Shown here one piece after another: positions 19,082 through 26,865 of a DNA stretch of 64,000 nt (position 1 is the stretch's first letter; each line of letters starts with the position of its first letter). The notes beneath the pieces were generated by a model that saw only the letters and a list, made by a program, of their open reading frames with translations, was not told the origin of the DNA and did not search any database. A program made the position numbers and the translations under genes. Origin of the DNA: Gluconobacter kondonii (GTDB lineage: Bacteria > Pseudomonadota > Alphaproteobacteria > Acetobacterales > Acetobacteraceae); assembly GCF_002723995.1 (NCBI RefSeq), contig NZ_BEWP01000004.1:186001-250000 (forward strand), given 5' to 3'.

Positions 19082-20534
19082 GCGCCAGCCCTCCCGTCCG
19101 GGCGAGACGCGCCTGTTTGCTTCCTGTCGTTTCCTCAAAGAACCGCGTCAGCAGATTGGCGGCAACGGTCTGCCGGTACCACGCACTCGCCCGCATATCG
19201 GTCAGCGGCGCGAAATCTTCCAGAATCGCCGCCCGCGCTGCCTCAAGCGCGTCCTCGTCCCAGACCCGCCCAAGCAGCGCTGCTTCCGCGCCCGACGCCC
19301 GTTTCGGCGTGGCCGCCATGCCGCCATAGGCGAGCCGGACCACAATAATCCGATCCTGTTCGTCCGTCTCGATCATGAAAGCGCCCAGAACGGCGGAAAT
19401 ATCCTGATCGAAGCGCTTGGAAATCTTGTAGGCGCGGAACTGCGCACCCGGCGCGGGCTCAGGAATGGTCAGAGCCTCCACGAACTCGCCGAGCCGCCGG
19501 TCCTGCTTTCCGTAAGCAATGAAATAGTCTTCGAGCGCGATAGACCGGCGCTCGGAATCGCGCCGCAGATGCAGCGTCGCATTGGCCGCAATGAACATCG
19601 GCGGCCCGTCTCCAATCGGGGAGCCATTGGCGATATTCCCACACACCGTGGCACTGTTGCGCACCTGGGTGGAGCCCAGACGGCGGATCATCTCCCCCGC
19701 ATCCGACAGCAGCGCCGCAATGGCAGGGCGCGCGTCCTGATACGTCACCCCAGCCCCGATCCGAAGCCCCTCGGCCGTTCTGCTCAAAGCCCGCAGTTCC
19801 GGAACGCGCCCGATCGGCACGACATGCTTCAGACGACGCATGCCCTTCGTCACCCACAGCCCCACATCCGTGGCACCCGCAACAATGGTCGCCTCCGGGT
19901 CGGCCAGCAAAATCTTCGCCAGATCGTCCGCGGACGCCGGGATACTGAGCGTACCCTCCGGCCCTTCAAGCCGCACGCTCTCGCCGTCTTGCAACGCCGT
20001 CAGACGTCCGGCGATCACCTCCACCTGCGCATCGAAACGGTCCGGCCCCGCCGCCATCGCCTGTTGCATGGCCCGCACGATCGGCGCATAGCCGGTGCAG
20101 CGGCATAGATTTCCGGCCAGTGCGTCATCAATGGCCTGATCGTCAGCCGCAGCCCCTTCGGCCTTGCGATAAGCCGCCATCGACATGACAAAACCCGGCG
20201 TGCAGAACCCACATTGCGAGCCATGCTGCTCGACCATGGCCGTCTGAACGGGATGCGGCGCATCAGCCGTACCGAGATCCTCGATCGTATAGACCTGCGC
20301 CCCGTCCAGCATACTGACGAACTGGATGCAGGCATTGACCGCCCGCCAGTTCAGCCGCCCGTCTTCAAGCCGGACCACCAGCACCGTACAGGCCCCGCAA
20401 TCGCCTTCATTGCAGCCTTCCTTGGTCCCGGTCCGGCCACGCTCGCGCAGCCAGTCCAGCAGGGTCAGCGTCGGGGAGATATCCCTGAGCGTGCAGAGGT
20501 CTTCCCCCAGATAAAAACGGACAGTCTGGCGCAT
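19074..20534 (-). CDS. xdhA: Xanthine dehydrogenase FAD and [2Fe-2S] subunit
   Basis: A 486-residue electron-transfer subunit. The N-terminal plant-type [2Fe-2S] domain has its cysteines in GCNEGDCGACTVLV; the second cluster domain has CGFCTPGF and NLCRCTGY. The FAD domain (residues about 195-370) includes IVAGATDVGLW and NSATVCGNIANGSPIGD, then the CO-dehydrogenase flavoprotein C-terminal domain. It passes electrons from the XdhB molybdenum centre to NAD+. The start at 20534 (MRQTVRFYLG) is taken because the conserved domain begins at once; the frame upstream has no family match. It heads the operon; the oppF-like gene upstream ends about 100 bases earlier on the same strand. Confidence 0.95.
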   Translation of the reverse strand: MRQTVRFYLGEDLCTLRDISPTLTLLDWLRERGRTGTKEGCNEGDCGACTVLVVRLEDGRLNWRAVNACIQFVSMLDGAQVYTIEDLGTADAPHPVQTAMVEQHGSQCGFCTPGFVMSMAAYRKAEGAAADDQAIDDALAGNLCRCTGYAPIVRAMQQAMAAGPDRFDAQVEVIAGRLTALQDGESVRLEGPEGTLSIPASADDLAKILLADPEATIVAGATDVGLWVTKGMRRLKHVVPIGRVPELRALSRTAEGLRIGAGVTYQDARPAIAALLSDAGEMIRRLGSTQVRNSATVCGNIANGSPIGDGPPMFIAANATLHLRRDSERRSIALEDYFIAYGKQDRRLGEFVEALTIPEPAPGAQFRAYKISKRFDQDISAVLGAFMIETDEQDRIIVVRLAYGGMAATPKRASGAEAALLGRVWDEDALEAARAAILEDFAPLTDMRASAWYRQTVAANLLTRFFEETTGSKQARLARTGGLAHV

Positions 20535-20637
20535 CGGGCGGGATCTCGGGCAAAAATACGAGGGGGCGTGCAGCCTTCTGTGCCGCACCGCAGGCGTTGC
20601 CGTCTATATCCAAGATCGGAACGAAGCGTTGCCTTTT

Positions 20638-21570
20638 CTAGAGCAGGGGATAATGGCAGGCGACTGTCCGGCCTTCCGCGATCCTGTGGAGTTCCGGGCG
20701 CTCCTGCGAACAGCGCGGCTGGGCGAGCGGACAGCGCGTATGAAATGCACAGCCCTGCGGCGGATGGATCGGGCTTGGCACATCGCCTTTAAGCGACGGC
20801 GGCAACGGCCGATCCGGACGCGGCACCGCGTTCAGCAACGCCCGCGTATAAGGATGGGCCGGGGCCTCCAGAACCGCCAGCACGTCCCCTTCCTCCACAA
20901 TCCGCCCCAGATACATGACGGCAATCCGGTCCGCCATTTGCCGCACGACCGCCAGATCGTGAGAGATGAACACACACGCCACGCCTAAGGAATTGCGCAG
21001 ATCGCGCAGCAAATTCACGATCTGCGCCTGCACGGACACATCCAGCGCGGATGTCGGCTCATCCGCGACCAGAAGATCTGGCCCCAGCATCAAGGCCCGC
21101 GCAATGTTCAGCCTCTGCCGCTGCCCACCCGAAAACTCATGCGGATATCGGGACAGAACGGACGACGACAGGCCAACCTGCTCCAATAGCATCGCGATCC
21201 GATCCGCAATGCCAGTCCGCCCATGAATGCGCATCGGTTCCGCCAATGTGTCGCCAATGGTGCGGCGCGGATTAAACGTCGAGGACGAGTCCTGAAACAC
21301 CATCTGCATCCGCGGCCGCCAGCGCCGCAGCGCCCGGTCGGACAGGCTGGAAATCCGCTCGCCTTCGAAGAATACCTCGCCCGAACTCGGCGCTCCAAGC
21401 CCGATCAGCGTCCGACCCAGCGTGGACTTGCCACAGCCGGACTCTCCGACAAGCGCAAGCGCCTCTCCGCAATGCACGACCAGCGACACATCGCTCACAG
21501 CCCGCAGGGTCTCACCGTGCGACAGGCGGTAGTGTTTGCTGAGGTTTTTCGCTTCAAGCAGGACAGTCAT
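20638..21570 (-). CDS. ABC importer ATP-binding protein (OppF/DppF-like)
   Basis: A 310-residue ATPase of the peptide/nickel ABC importer class. It has Walker A GESGCGKST, signature FSGGQRQRLNIARAL, Walker B LLVADEPTSALD, and the C-terminal oligopeptide/dipeptide tail HPYTRALLNAVP followed by a Cys-containing segment (CAFHTRCPLAQPRC), which in this family can bind a [4Fe-4S] cluster. The ATG at 21570 overlaps the upstream stop (ATGA), so the gene is coupled to its OppD-like partner; a much longer frame beginning inside that gene is not real. Together with the other three genes it should energise uptake of a peptide-like solute. The substrate is unknown. Confidence 0.92.
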   Translation of the reverse strand: MTVLLEAKNLSKHYRLSHGETLRAVSDVSLVVHCGEALALVGESGCGKSTLGRTLIGLGAPSSGEVFFEGERISSLSDRALRRWRPRMQMVFQDSSSTFNPRRTIGDTLAEPMRIHGRTGIADRIAMLLEQVGLSSSVLSRYPHEFSGGQRQRLNIARALMLGPDLLVADEPTSALDVSVQAQIVNLLRDLRNSLGVACVFISHDLAVVRQMADRIAVMYLGRIVEEGDVLAVLEAPAHPYTRALLNAVPRPDRPLPPSLKGDVPSPIHPPQGCAFHTRCPLAQPRCSQERPELHRIAEGRTVACHYPLL

Positions 21571-22520
21571 GCGTCGTACAACACGCAGGCCACGCGCCGC
21601 CCTTCTTCCGGTTCCCGCAACGCAGGGCGCACGGCACAGTCCGATCGAACGTACCGGCAGCGCGGCGCGAAAACACAGCCTTCCGGCCGCGCATCCGGAG
21701 CAGGCGGTCGCCCCGGAATGGTGGGCAGCGCATCTGGCCTCGGGCCATCCAGTGGCGGGATCGCCTCCAACAACGCCTGCGTATAGGGATGCAGCGGTCG
21801 CGCCATCACCGCCGCAACCGGCCCCTGCTCCACAACAAGCCCCGAATAGACAACCGCCACATGCGTGCAGGTCTGCGCCACGACGCCCATATCGTGCGTA
21901 ATCAGCATCACACCGGCTCCGCTGTCGCGGATTTCGCACAGCAACGTCAGGATCTGCGCCTGCACCGTGACATCGAGCGCCGTGGTCGGCTCGTCTGCGA
22001 TCAGAAGCGACGGACCACAGGACAGCGCCATCGCGATCATGGCGCGCTGGCGCAGACCGCCGGAAAGCTGGTGCGGATAGCGTTTCGCCGCCGCTTCCGA
22101 ATCAGGCACTCCCATCCGCCCGAGCAGAGCCACGGTCCGCGCCCGCGCCTCACGACGGCTGATGCGCTCATGCAGGCGGATCTGTTCATCAATCTGCGCG
22201 CCAATGGAACGGACCGGCAGGAAGGCCGTCATCGGGTCCTGAAAGATCATGGCCATGCCCGCACCGCGCAGACGCCGCCACTCCCGATCCTTCATTCCCA
22301 GAAGTTCACGCCCCTCGAAACGGATGGAGCCCGAAGCCTTCAGACCCGGCAACAATCCCATGACGCTCATGGCCGTCAGGCTCTTCCCGGACCCGGATTC
22401 TCCCACCACGCCCAGCGCATCCCCGCGCCGCACGTTCAGGGAGACGTCTTCCAGCAGCGCTGTTCCGTCCGGCAGTTCCAGATGCAGGTGATGCAGCTTC
22501 AGAAGCACTTCAGCGCCCAT
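21567..22520 (-). CDS. ABC importer ATP-binding protein (OppD/DppD-like)
   Basis: A 317-residue ATPase, the second of the heterodimeric pair. Walker A is GESGSGKS, the signature [15 protein letters not shown], Walker [13 protein letters not shown]; the tail has [12 protein letters not shown] and a Cys-rich [14 protein letters not shown] segment like its partner. The signature has GGL in place of the commoner GGM or GGQ, which is tolerated in this family. The ATG at 22520 ([11 protein letters not shown]) overlaps the end of the upstream permease by 11 bases. A longer frame from 22604 lies inside the permease and is not favoured. Confidence 0.92.
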   Translation of the reverse strand: MGAEVLLKLHHLHLELPDGTALLEDVSLNVRRGDALGVVGESGSGKSLTAMSVMGLLPGLKASGSIRFEGRELLGMKDREWRRLRGAGMAMIFQDPMTAFLPVRSIGAQIDEQIRLHERISRREARARTVALLGRMGVPDSEAAAKRYPHQLSGGLRQRAMIAMALSCGPSLLIADEPTTALDVTVQAQILTLLCEIRDSGAGVMLITHDMGVVAQTCTHVAVVYSGLVVEQGPVAAVMARPLHPYTQALLEAIPPLDGPRPDALPTIPGRPPAPDARPEGCVFAPRCRYVRSDCAVRPALREPEEGRRVACVLYDA

Positions 22521-23493
22521 GCCGCCCCTCTCTGATCCGCGGGTCCAGCAGGGCATAAAGCCCGTCCACCAGTGCATTGGCGATGACGACGAAAACAGCG
22601 GCATACATGACCGTCGCCATGATAAGCGGCAGATCGAGCGTCGCCAGCGCCTGATAAGTCAGCCGCCCCACGCCCGGCAGAGCGAACACGACTTCCGTCA
22701 GAAGCGCCCCCCCGCCCAGAAGCTGTGCGAAATCCAGCCCGAACAGCGACACATAGCTCAGCCAGGACAGCCGCAGACCATGCCACAGCCACACCCGCAC
22801 CGGCCCCGCCCCCTTGGCGCGCGCCGTGCGAATGGAATCCTCGCCCATCGCCGTCAGCAGTTCGGACCGCAGAACCCGCGCATAAAGGCCGATGAAACAG
22901 ACTGCCAGCGTCAGAGACGGCAGGAACAGCGCCTTCGCCCAGCCCCACGGGCTCTGCGAAAACGGCACATATCCCAGCGGCGGCACCCATCGGAACAGAA
23001 ACATGTCATGCCAGCGGCTCTGCGTCACGAGATTGACGACCTCGCCCAGCCAGAACACTGGCATGGACAGACCAATCAGCCCCAAAACCATCAACAGCCG
23101 GTCCACCCAGCTATCGCGCAAGACCGCCGAAGCAATCCCGAACACCAGCGACCCACTGACCCAGAAAAACGCGGCCCATAGCACCAGCGAAAGCGTCACC
23201 GGGGCCGCCTGCAACACTTCAGGCACAACGCGCTGACCGTGATTGACGAAAGACGTCAGGTCCCGGCTCACGAACAGCTTCTGCATCATCGTCACATACT
23301 GCACCGGCAGCGGACGATCGAAACCATACTCCGCCCGGATGCGCGCCACGACCTGCGGGCTGGCTCCGCGCCCTGCAATCCGCGCCGTCGGGTCCGCACC
23401 CGGTGTGGCAAAGAAAATGCAGAACACCAGAACCGAAATCCCGAAAATGACCAACAGCATCTGCCCGGTCCGGGAAGCAAAACTCCGGATCAT
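22510..23493 (-). CDS. ABC importer permease (OppB/DppB-like)
   Basis: A 327-residue inner-membrane permease with about six helices. The first helix (LLVIFGISVLVFCIFFATPG) followed by a periplasmic loop with EYGFDRPLPVQYV is the hallmark of the DppB/OppB group. The EAA-type coupling loop reads RTARAKGAGPVRVWLWHGLR. The start ATG at 23493 overlaps the upstream OppC-like stop by four bases. It forms the membrane channel with the OppC-like protein. Confidence 0.92.
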   Translation of the reverse strand: MIRSFASRTGQMLLVIFGISVLVFCIFFATPGADPTARIAGRGASPQVVARIRAEYGFDRPLPVQYVTMMQKLFVSRDLTSFVNHGQRVVPEVLQAAPVTLSLVLWAAFFWVSGSLVFGIASAVLRDSWVDRLLMVLGLIGLSMPVFWLGEVVNLVTQSRWHDMFLFRWVPPLGYVPFSQSPWGWAKALFLPSLTLAVCFIGLYARVLRSELLTAMGEDSIRTARAKGAGPVRVWLWHGLRLSWLSYVSLFGLDFAQLLGGGALLTEVVFALPGVGRLTYQALATLDLPLIMATVMYAAVFVVIANALVDGLYALLDPRIREGRHGR

Positions 23494-24473
23494 CGGGCCG
23501 CACCTTTCGGATCAATCTGATCCCGCAGCGCATTGCCCAGAACATTCAGCGCCAGAACAGTCAACACGATCGCAACGCCCGGAGCAATCGCCACCGCAGG
23601 GCGCGTATAGAGCAGCCCTTCGCCGTCCTGAATGATCGTTCCCCACGATGCCGCCGGAGCCTGCACACCGAGCGACAGGAACGACAGCGCGGATTCCGCG
23701 AGCATACACAACGCCATCACCAGAGGCGCGAGCACGGCCATGGTCGGCATCAGCCCCGGCAGAATCTCCCGCCACAAAATACGGAAATCCGACGCGCCCA
23801 TCCCTCGGGCCGCCATCACAAACCCTGCCTGAGACAGGCTCAGTGCCCGCGCCCTAAAAGGCCGTGCGGCATAAGGCACATAAACCAGTGCAATAATCCC
23901 GATCGGAATCAGCAGGTTATCCGCGCCGATGGTGATGAACCCAAGCCGGATTCCATGTCCGACCGTGACGACGGACAGTGAAATCGCAAACAGATAGACC
24001 GGGATCGCCCAGAGCATGTCCAGAATGCGCGACAGGATCAGGTCAATCCAGCCGCCGAAATATCCCGCACAAATCCCCAGACACGCCGCCAGACACAGAC
24101 AGAACAGTGCGGAGGACGATGCAATCAGAAGCGAATTGCGGCCGCCATAAAGCACACGCGCCGCCACATCACGCCCTTGCGAATCCGCGCCCAGCACATA
24201 AGGCCCCGGCCGCCAGTCCGGCCCAATCGGGCTGAGGCCCAGATGCAGCGGATTGTCATTCGGCTGCATCAGATCGACGCGCTGTCCATTACGGACAGTC
24301 GTGCCCGCAATATCGGACGAGAACGGATCGAGGCCGTTCAGGGTGGCGTAAAGCGGAGCGCACAGGCAAGCAACAATGATGAAAGCCAGAAGCAGGGCCG
24401 CAAAAGCACCGTCACGACGCGTGAGAACAGCGCGGACAACCCGCCGGTAACTTCCTTCCACGCCTGCTCCCAT
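23490..24473 (-). CDS. ABC importer permease (OppC/DppC-like)
   Basis: A 327-residue permease with an N-terminal helix (residues about 22-42), then a periplasmic segment with the family motif GADSQGRDVAARVLYGGRNS, and further helices. The EAA loop reads FVMAARGMGASDFRILWREI, and the C-terminal LSLGVQAPAASWGTIIQDG is diagnostic. It is the first gene of the four-gene importer operon. Unusually, no periplasmic binding-protein gene precedes or follows the set; the upstream 500 bases hold only a 65-residue small ORF. Confidence 0.92.
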   Translation of the reverse strand: MGAGVEGSYRRVVRAVLTRRDGAFAALLLAFIIVACLCAPLYATLNGLDPFSSDIAGTTVRNGQRVDLMQPNDNPLHLGLSPIGPDWRPGPYVLGADSQGRDVAARVLYGGRNSLLIASSSALFCLCLAACLGICAGYFGGWIDLILSRILDMLWAIPVYLFAISLSVVTVGHGIRLGFITIGADNLLIPIGIIALVYVPYAARPFRARALSLSQAGFVMAARGMGASDFRILWREILPGLMPTMAVLAPLVMALCMLAESALSFLSLGVQAPAASWGTIIQDGEGLLYTRPAVAIAPGVAIVLTVLALNVLGNALRDQIDPKGAAR

Positions 24474-24541
24474 TCGTTCCGGTTTGCGTTGTTTCCTGTT
24501 CTACAGCACGAAACCACCCGGACAGAAGAGGCTCTTCGCAA

Positions 24542-24739
24542 TCAGGCGAGATCGAGGGCCGGTTTGCGCACATGCAGACGAATGCGCTGCTGGAGCGTCC
24601 CCAAATCGGGAAGGAGTTCATTATGAAGCGCACGCACGCTGTCATGCGCGGCATAAAAGCGCCGTTTCCCGCTGCTGCTGACCAGAATGGCCGCACCGAG
24701 GAAAACGCCGTTGATTTCGATAATGGTTGAACCAAGCAT
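24542..24739 (-). CDS. Small uncharacterised protein
   Basis: A 65-residue protein beginning MLGSTIIEINGVFLGAAILV, with RRFYAAHDSVRALHNE in the middle. The pattern (a short strand pair ending in GVFLGAA, then RFxA and a loop before a helix) resembles small single-domain proteins found widely in Acetobacteraceae and other Rhodospirillales with no known function. There is no signal peptide or strong membrane helix. The Shine-Dalgarno is weak. A terminator-like hairpin lies 23 bases upstream of its start. It sits alone between the importer operon and cysK. Whether it is expressed is uncertain. Confidence 0.5.
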   Translation of the reverse strand: MLGSTIIEINGVFLGAAILVSSSGKRRFYAAHDSVRALHNELLPDLGTLQQRIRLHVRKPALDLA

Positions 24740-24761
24740 GATGCCGGACCCTGAATAAAGA

Positions 24762-24783
24762 GCCCGACAATTCTCTGTCGGGC
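24762..24783 (-). terminator. Hairpin upstream of the small ORF
   Basis: A perfect 8-bp inverted repeat, GCCCGACA and TGTCGGGC, with a 6-base loop. On the reverse strand it is followed by TCTTTATT, giving a terminator-like form. It lies before the small ORF at 24739, so it may be an attenuator or end an unseen transcript. Confidence 0.5.
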
Positions 24784-25061
24784 GTTATGACATGCCGGAG
24801 ACAAATGCCTCCAGCCCTGAAAAAAGGCAGCGCGATTGCTGCGAGCTACACATTCGACACATCATCGACCGACTGGCCCTGTTGCTGTGGACGTCACTTC
24901 AGAATGTCGAATACGACACCCAGACACGCAGCGTCAACATATAACGCATGAATATGATGTGATATCTGTAAATACGTTTTAATTAAGTTATTTATATGTT
25001 GTCGCAAACCCCGTCATTTACCGTCTGCCCTTCCCACCGTTTTCCATGTTAAGTGACAGTC
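24784..25061 (+). promoter_or_regulatory. AT-rich upstream region of cysK
   Basis: No gene is seen. The last 100 bases are AT-rich and contain AATTAAGTTATTTATATG (about 24981-24998), which resembles the AAAGTTATTTTAT arm found after cysK. It is the likely promoter region of cysK. Confidence 0.4.
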
Positions 25062-26057
25062 ATGAGCAAGAAGGTTCCGTTGTCCCCCGCCCCGTTCGAA
25101 GGTTATGCAGCCCCCCGGGGACGCGTTTTCAACTCTTTTCTGGAAACGGTAGGAGGCACCCCGCTGGTCGCGCTGCCTCACCTGACCCAGCGTGAGCATC
25201 TCAACGGGCGATTGCTCCTCAAACTGGAATTCTTCAACCCGCTTGGCTCCGTCAAGGACCGCATCGGCGTGGCCATGCTGCGGGATGCCGAAGCGCGCGG
25301 CCTGATTACGCCGGGCCGCACGGTCCTGATCGAGCCGACATCGGGCAATACCGGCATTTCGCTAGCCTTTGCCGCCGTGGCACTTGGCTACAGGCTGATC
25401 GTGACCATGCCGGAGAATGCCTCGACCGAACGTCGCAAGATGCTGCGCCTGATGGGTGCGGAAACCGAACTCACCGCGGCCTCCCGCGGCATGGCCGGTG
25501 CGATTGAACGCGCTGAACAGCTCAACCGCACTCTCCCCGACGCCTGGATGCCGAGCCAGTTTGAAAACGACGCCAATCCCGCCGTGCATGAAGAGACGAC
25601 GGCTCAGGAAATCTGGGAAGATACGGCAGGCAAGGTCGATATGGTCGTCGCCGGTCTGGGAACCGGCGGCACGGCCTCCGGCATTGCCCACGGCCTGAAA
25701 AAACATCGCAAATCCATCAAGATCTACGGCGTGGAACCGCGTGAAAGCGCGGTCCTGCACGGAGACGAGCCCGGCCCCCACGGCATTCAGGGCATCGGAC
25801 CGGGATTCGAACCCGATACGCTGGACCTCAAGGCGCTGGACGGCGTTTTCGAAGTCTCTGAACAGGAAGCCGTCGCTACCGCGCGCCTCTGTGCCGCCGT
25901 CGAAGGTATTCCCATCGGAATTTCGGCAGGTGCTGCGCTGTTCGCCGGGATGGAACTGGCCCGCAAGCCGTCCAACCGGGGCAAAACGATCGTAGCCATC
26001 GTGCCATCCTTCGCGGAACGCTATCTCTCCACACAGCTTTTCGACGGCCTGTCCTGA
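25062..26057 (+). CDS. cysK: Cysteine synthase A
   Basis: A 331-residue PLP enzyme that joins O-acetylserine and sulfide to make cysteine. The PLP lysine is in GSVKDRIG (residue about 66), the substrate loop is PTSGNTGIS, the phosphate-binding loop is GLGTGGTASG, and the C-terminal GISAGAALF is typical. The N-terminus (VGGTPLVALPHL) also fits. The ATG at 25062 is preferred to an in-frame GTG nine bases upstream because AAGTGA lies at suitable spacing. No cysE or sulfate assimilation gene is adjacent. A perfect AT-rich palindrome follows the stop codon. Confidence 0.93.
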   Translation: MSKKVPLSPAPFEGYAAPRGRVFNSFLETVGGTPLVALPHLTQREHLNGRLLLKLEFFNPLGSVKDRIGVAMLRDAEARGLITPGRTVLIEPTSGNTGISLAFAAVALGYRLIVTMPENASTERRKMLRLMGAETELTAASRGMAGAIERAEQLNRTLPDAWMPSQFENDANPAVHEETTAQEIWEDTAGKVDMVVAGLGTGGTASGIAHGLKKHRKSIKIYGVEPRESAVLHGDEPGPHGIQGIGPGFEPDTLDLKALDGVFEVSEQEAVATARLCAAVEGIPIGISAGAALFAGMELARKPSNRGKTIVAIVPSFAERYLSTQLFDGLS

Positions 26058-26062
26058 GGGTC

Positions 26063-26093
26063 ATAAAATAACTTTCCAATAAAGTTATTTTAT
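26063..26093. repeat. Perfect AT-rich palindrome between cysK and the hydrolase gene
   Basis: Two 13-base arms, ATAAAATAACTTT and its exact complement, flank a CCAAT loop six bases after the cysK stop. It could be a weak terminator whose right arm supplies the U-tract, or a protein binding site in the promoter of the next gene. Confidence 0.75.
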
Positions 26094-26180
26094 TTAATAT
26101 CCATATGTGTTCGTTATTAACTCAAATCCTGTTCCGGTCTCTTTGTAGAAGAGTCGGGAGGGCTGAGAGGAGATAACGTC

Positions 26181-26849
26181 ATGAACCTGTTTTCCGGCCG
26201 TCCCACATCTTTCGATCCCGCCTGGGCCTCGCATGGCCTCTCCGGGACGGCGCAGCCCCGTATCGCCAGACCGTTTCGCGCGCTCGGACAGCAGGTCGAT
26301 CTGCTTCTGGTGCCAGGCCTGTTCGGCTCAGGGCCGGATCACTGGCAGACGCACTGGGAACAGGCTTACGGCCTCCGTCGGCTCCATCAGAAGGACTGGG
26401 AAACACCTGATCCCACAGACTGGGAGGCGGCTCTGACGGAGGCCATCGAAGCCTCAGCACGTCCGACTTTTCTGATCGCCCACAGTCTCGGAGCCGTGCT
26501 GACGGCAAAATGGCTGACACGTCATGGCGGACGGCGCGTTGCCGGAGCCTTTCTGGTCGCCCCGGCCGATATCGACCAGACAACCCATCCGGACGTCGGC
26601 CTCATTCAGGCGTTCGGCCCCCTGCCCGGAACACCCCTTCCTGCCGCCACAGCCGTCATGGCCAGCAGCAACGATCCCTGGTTGTCCCTGCCCCGCGCGC
26701 GCGAACTGGCCGGACACTGGCAGTCGGATTTTCTTGAAGCCGGCGCTGCGGGCCATATCGGTAGCAGCGAGCCGTTGGGCCTGTGGGAGCATGGCGCCAC
26801 AGCCATGCTCGACTTCGCCAGAAGACGCCTGCCACTCCGGGTCCAGTAA
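26181..26849 (+). CDS. RBBP9/YdeN-type serine hydrolase
   Basis: A 222-residue alpha/beta hydrolase of the RBBP9/YdeN family. The nucleophile elbow is AHSLG (Ser in LIAHSLGAVL), the acid is the Asp in SSNDPW, and the base is the His in GHIGSS. The oxyanion region VPGLFGSGPDHWQ near residue 45 is the strongest family mark. Substrate is unknown; such enzymes hydrolyse small esters. The start is supported by a strong AGAGGAGAT sequence. It is downstream of cysK in the same direction but separated by about 120 AT-rich bases, so it may have its own promoter. Confidence 0.85.
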   Translation: MNLFSGRPTSFDPAWASHGLSGTAQPRIARPFRALGQQVDLLLVPGLFGSGPDHWQTHWEQAYGLRRLHQKDWETPDPTDWEAALTEAIEASARPTFLIAHSLGAVLTAKWLTRHGGRRVAGAFLVAPADIDQTTHPDVGLIQAFGPLPGTPLPAATAVMASSNDPWLSLPRARELAGHWQSDFLEAGAAGHIGSSEPLGLWEHGATAMLDFARRRLPLRVQ

Positions 26850-26865
26850 CCCGGAGCAGCCGCCC

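Noticed and set aside
24412-24804. A 130-codon reverse-strand frame
   Set aside because: Overlaps both the importer permease start and the small ORF in another frame, with no recognisable pattern.
26160-26180. GGGCTGAGAGGAG resembling the TPP riboswitch core before the hydrolase gene
   Set aside because: The second conserved half (ACCTGA and the GCTGGCG region) is absent. It is a Shine-Dalgarno context, unlike the full element at 62551-62662.
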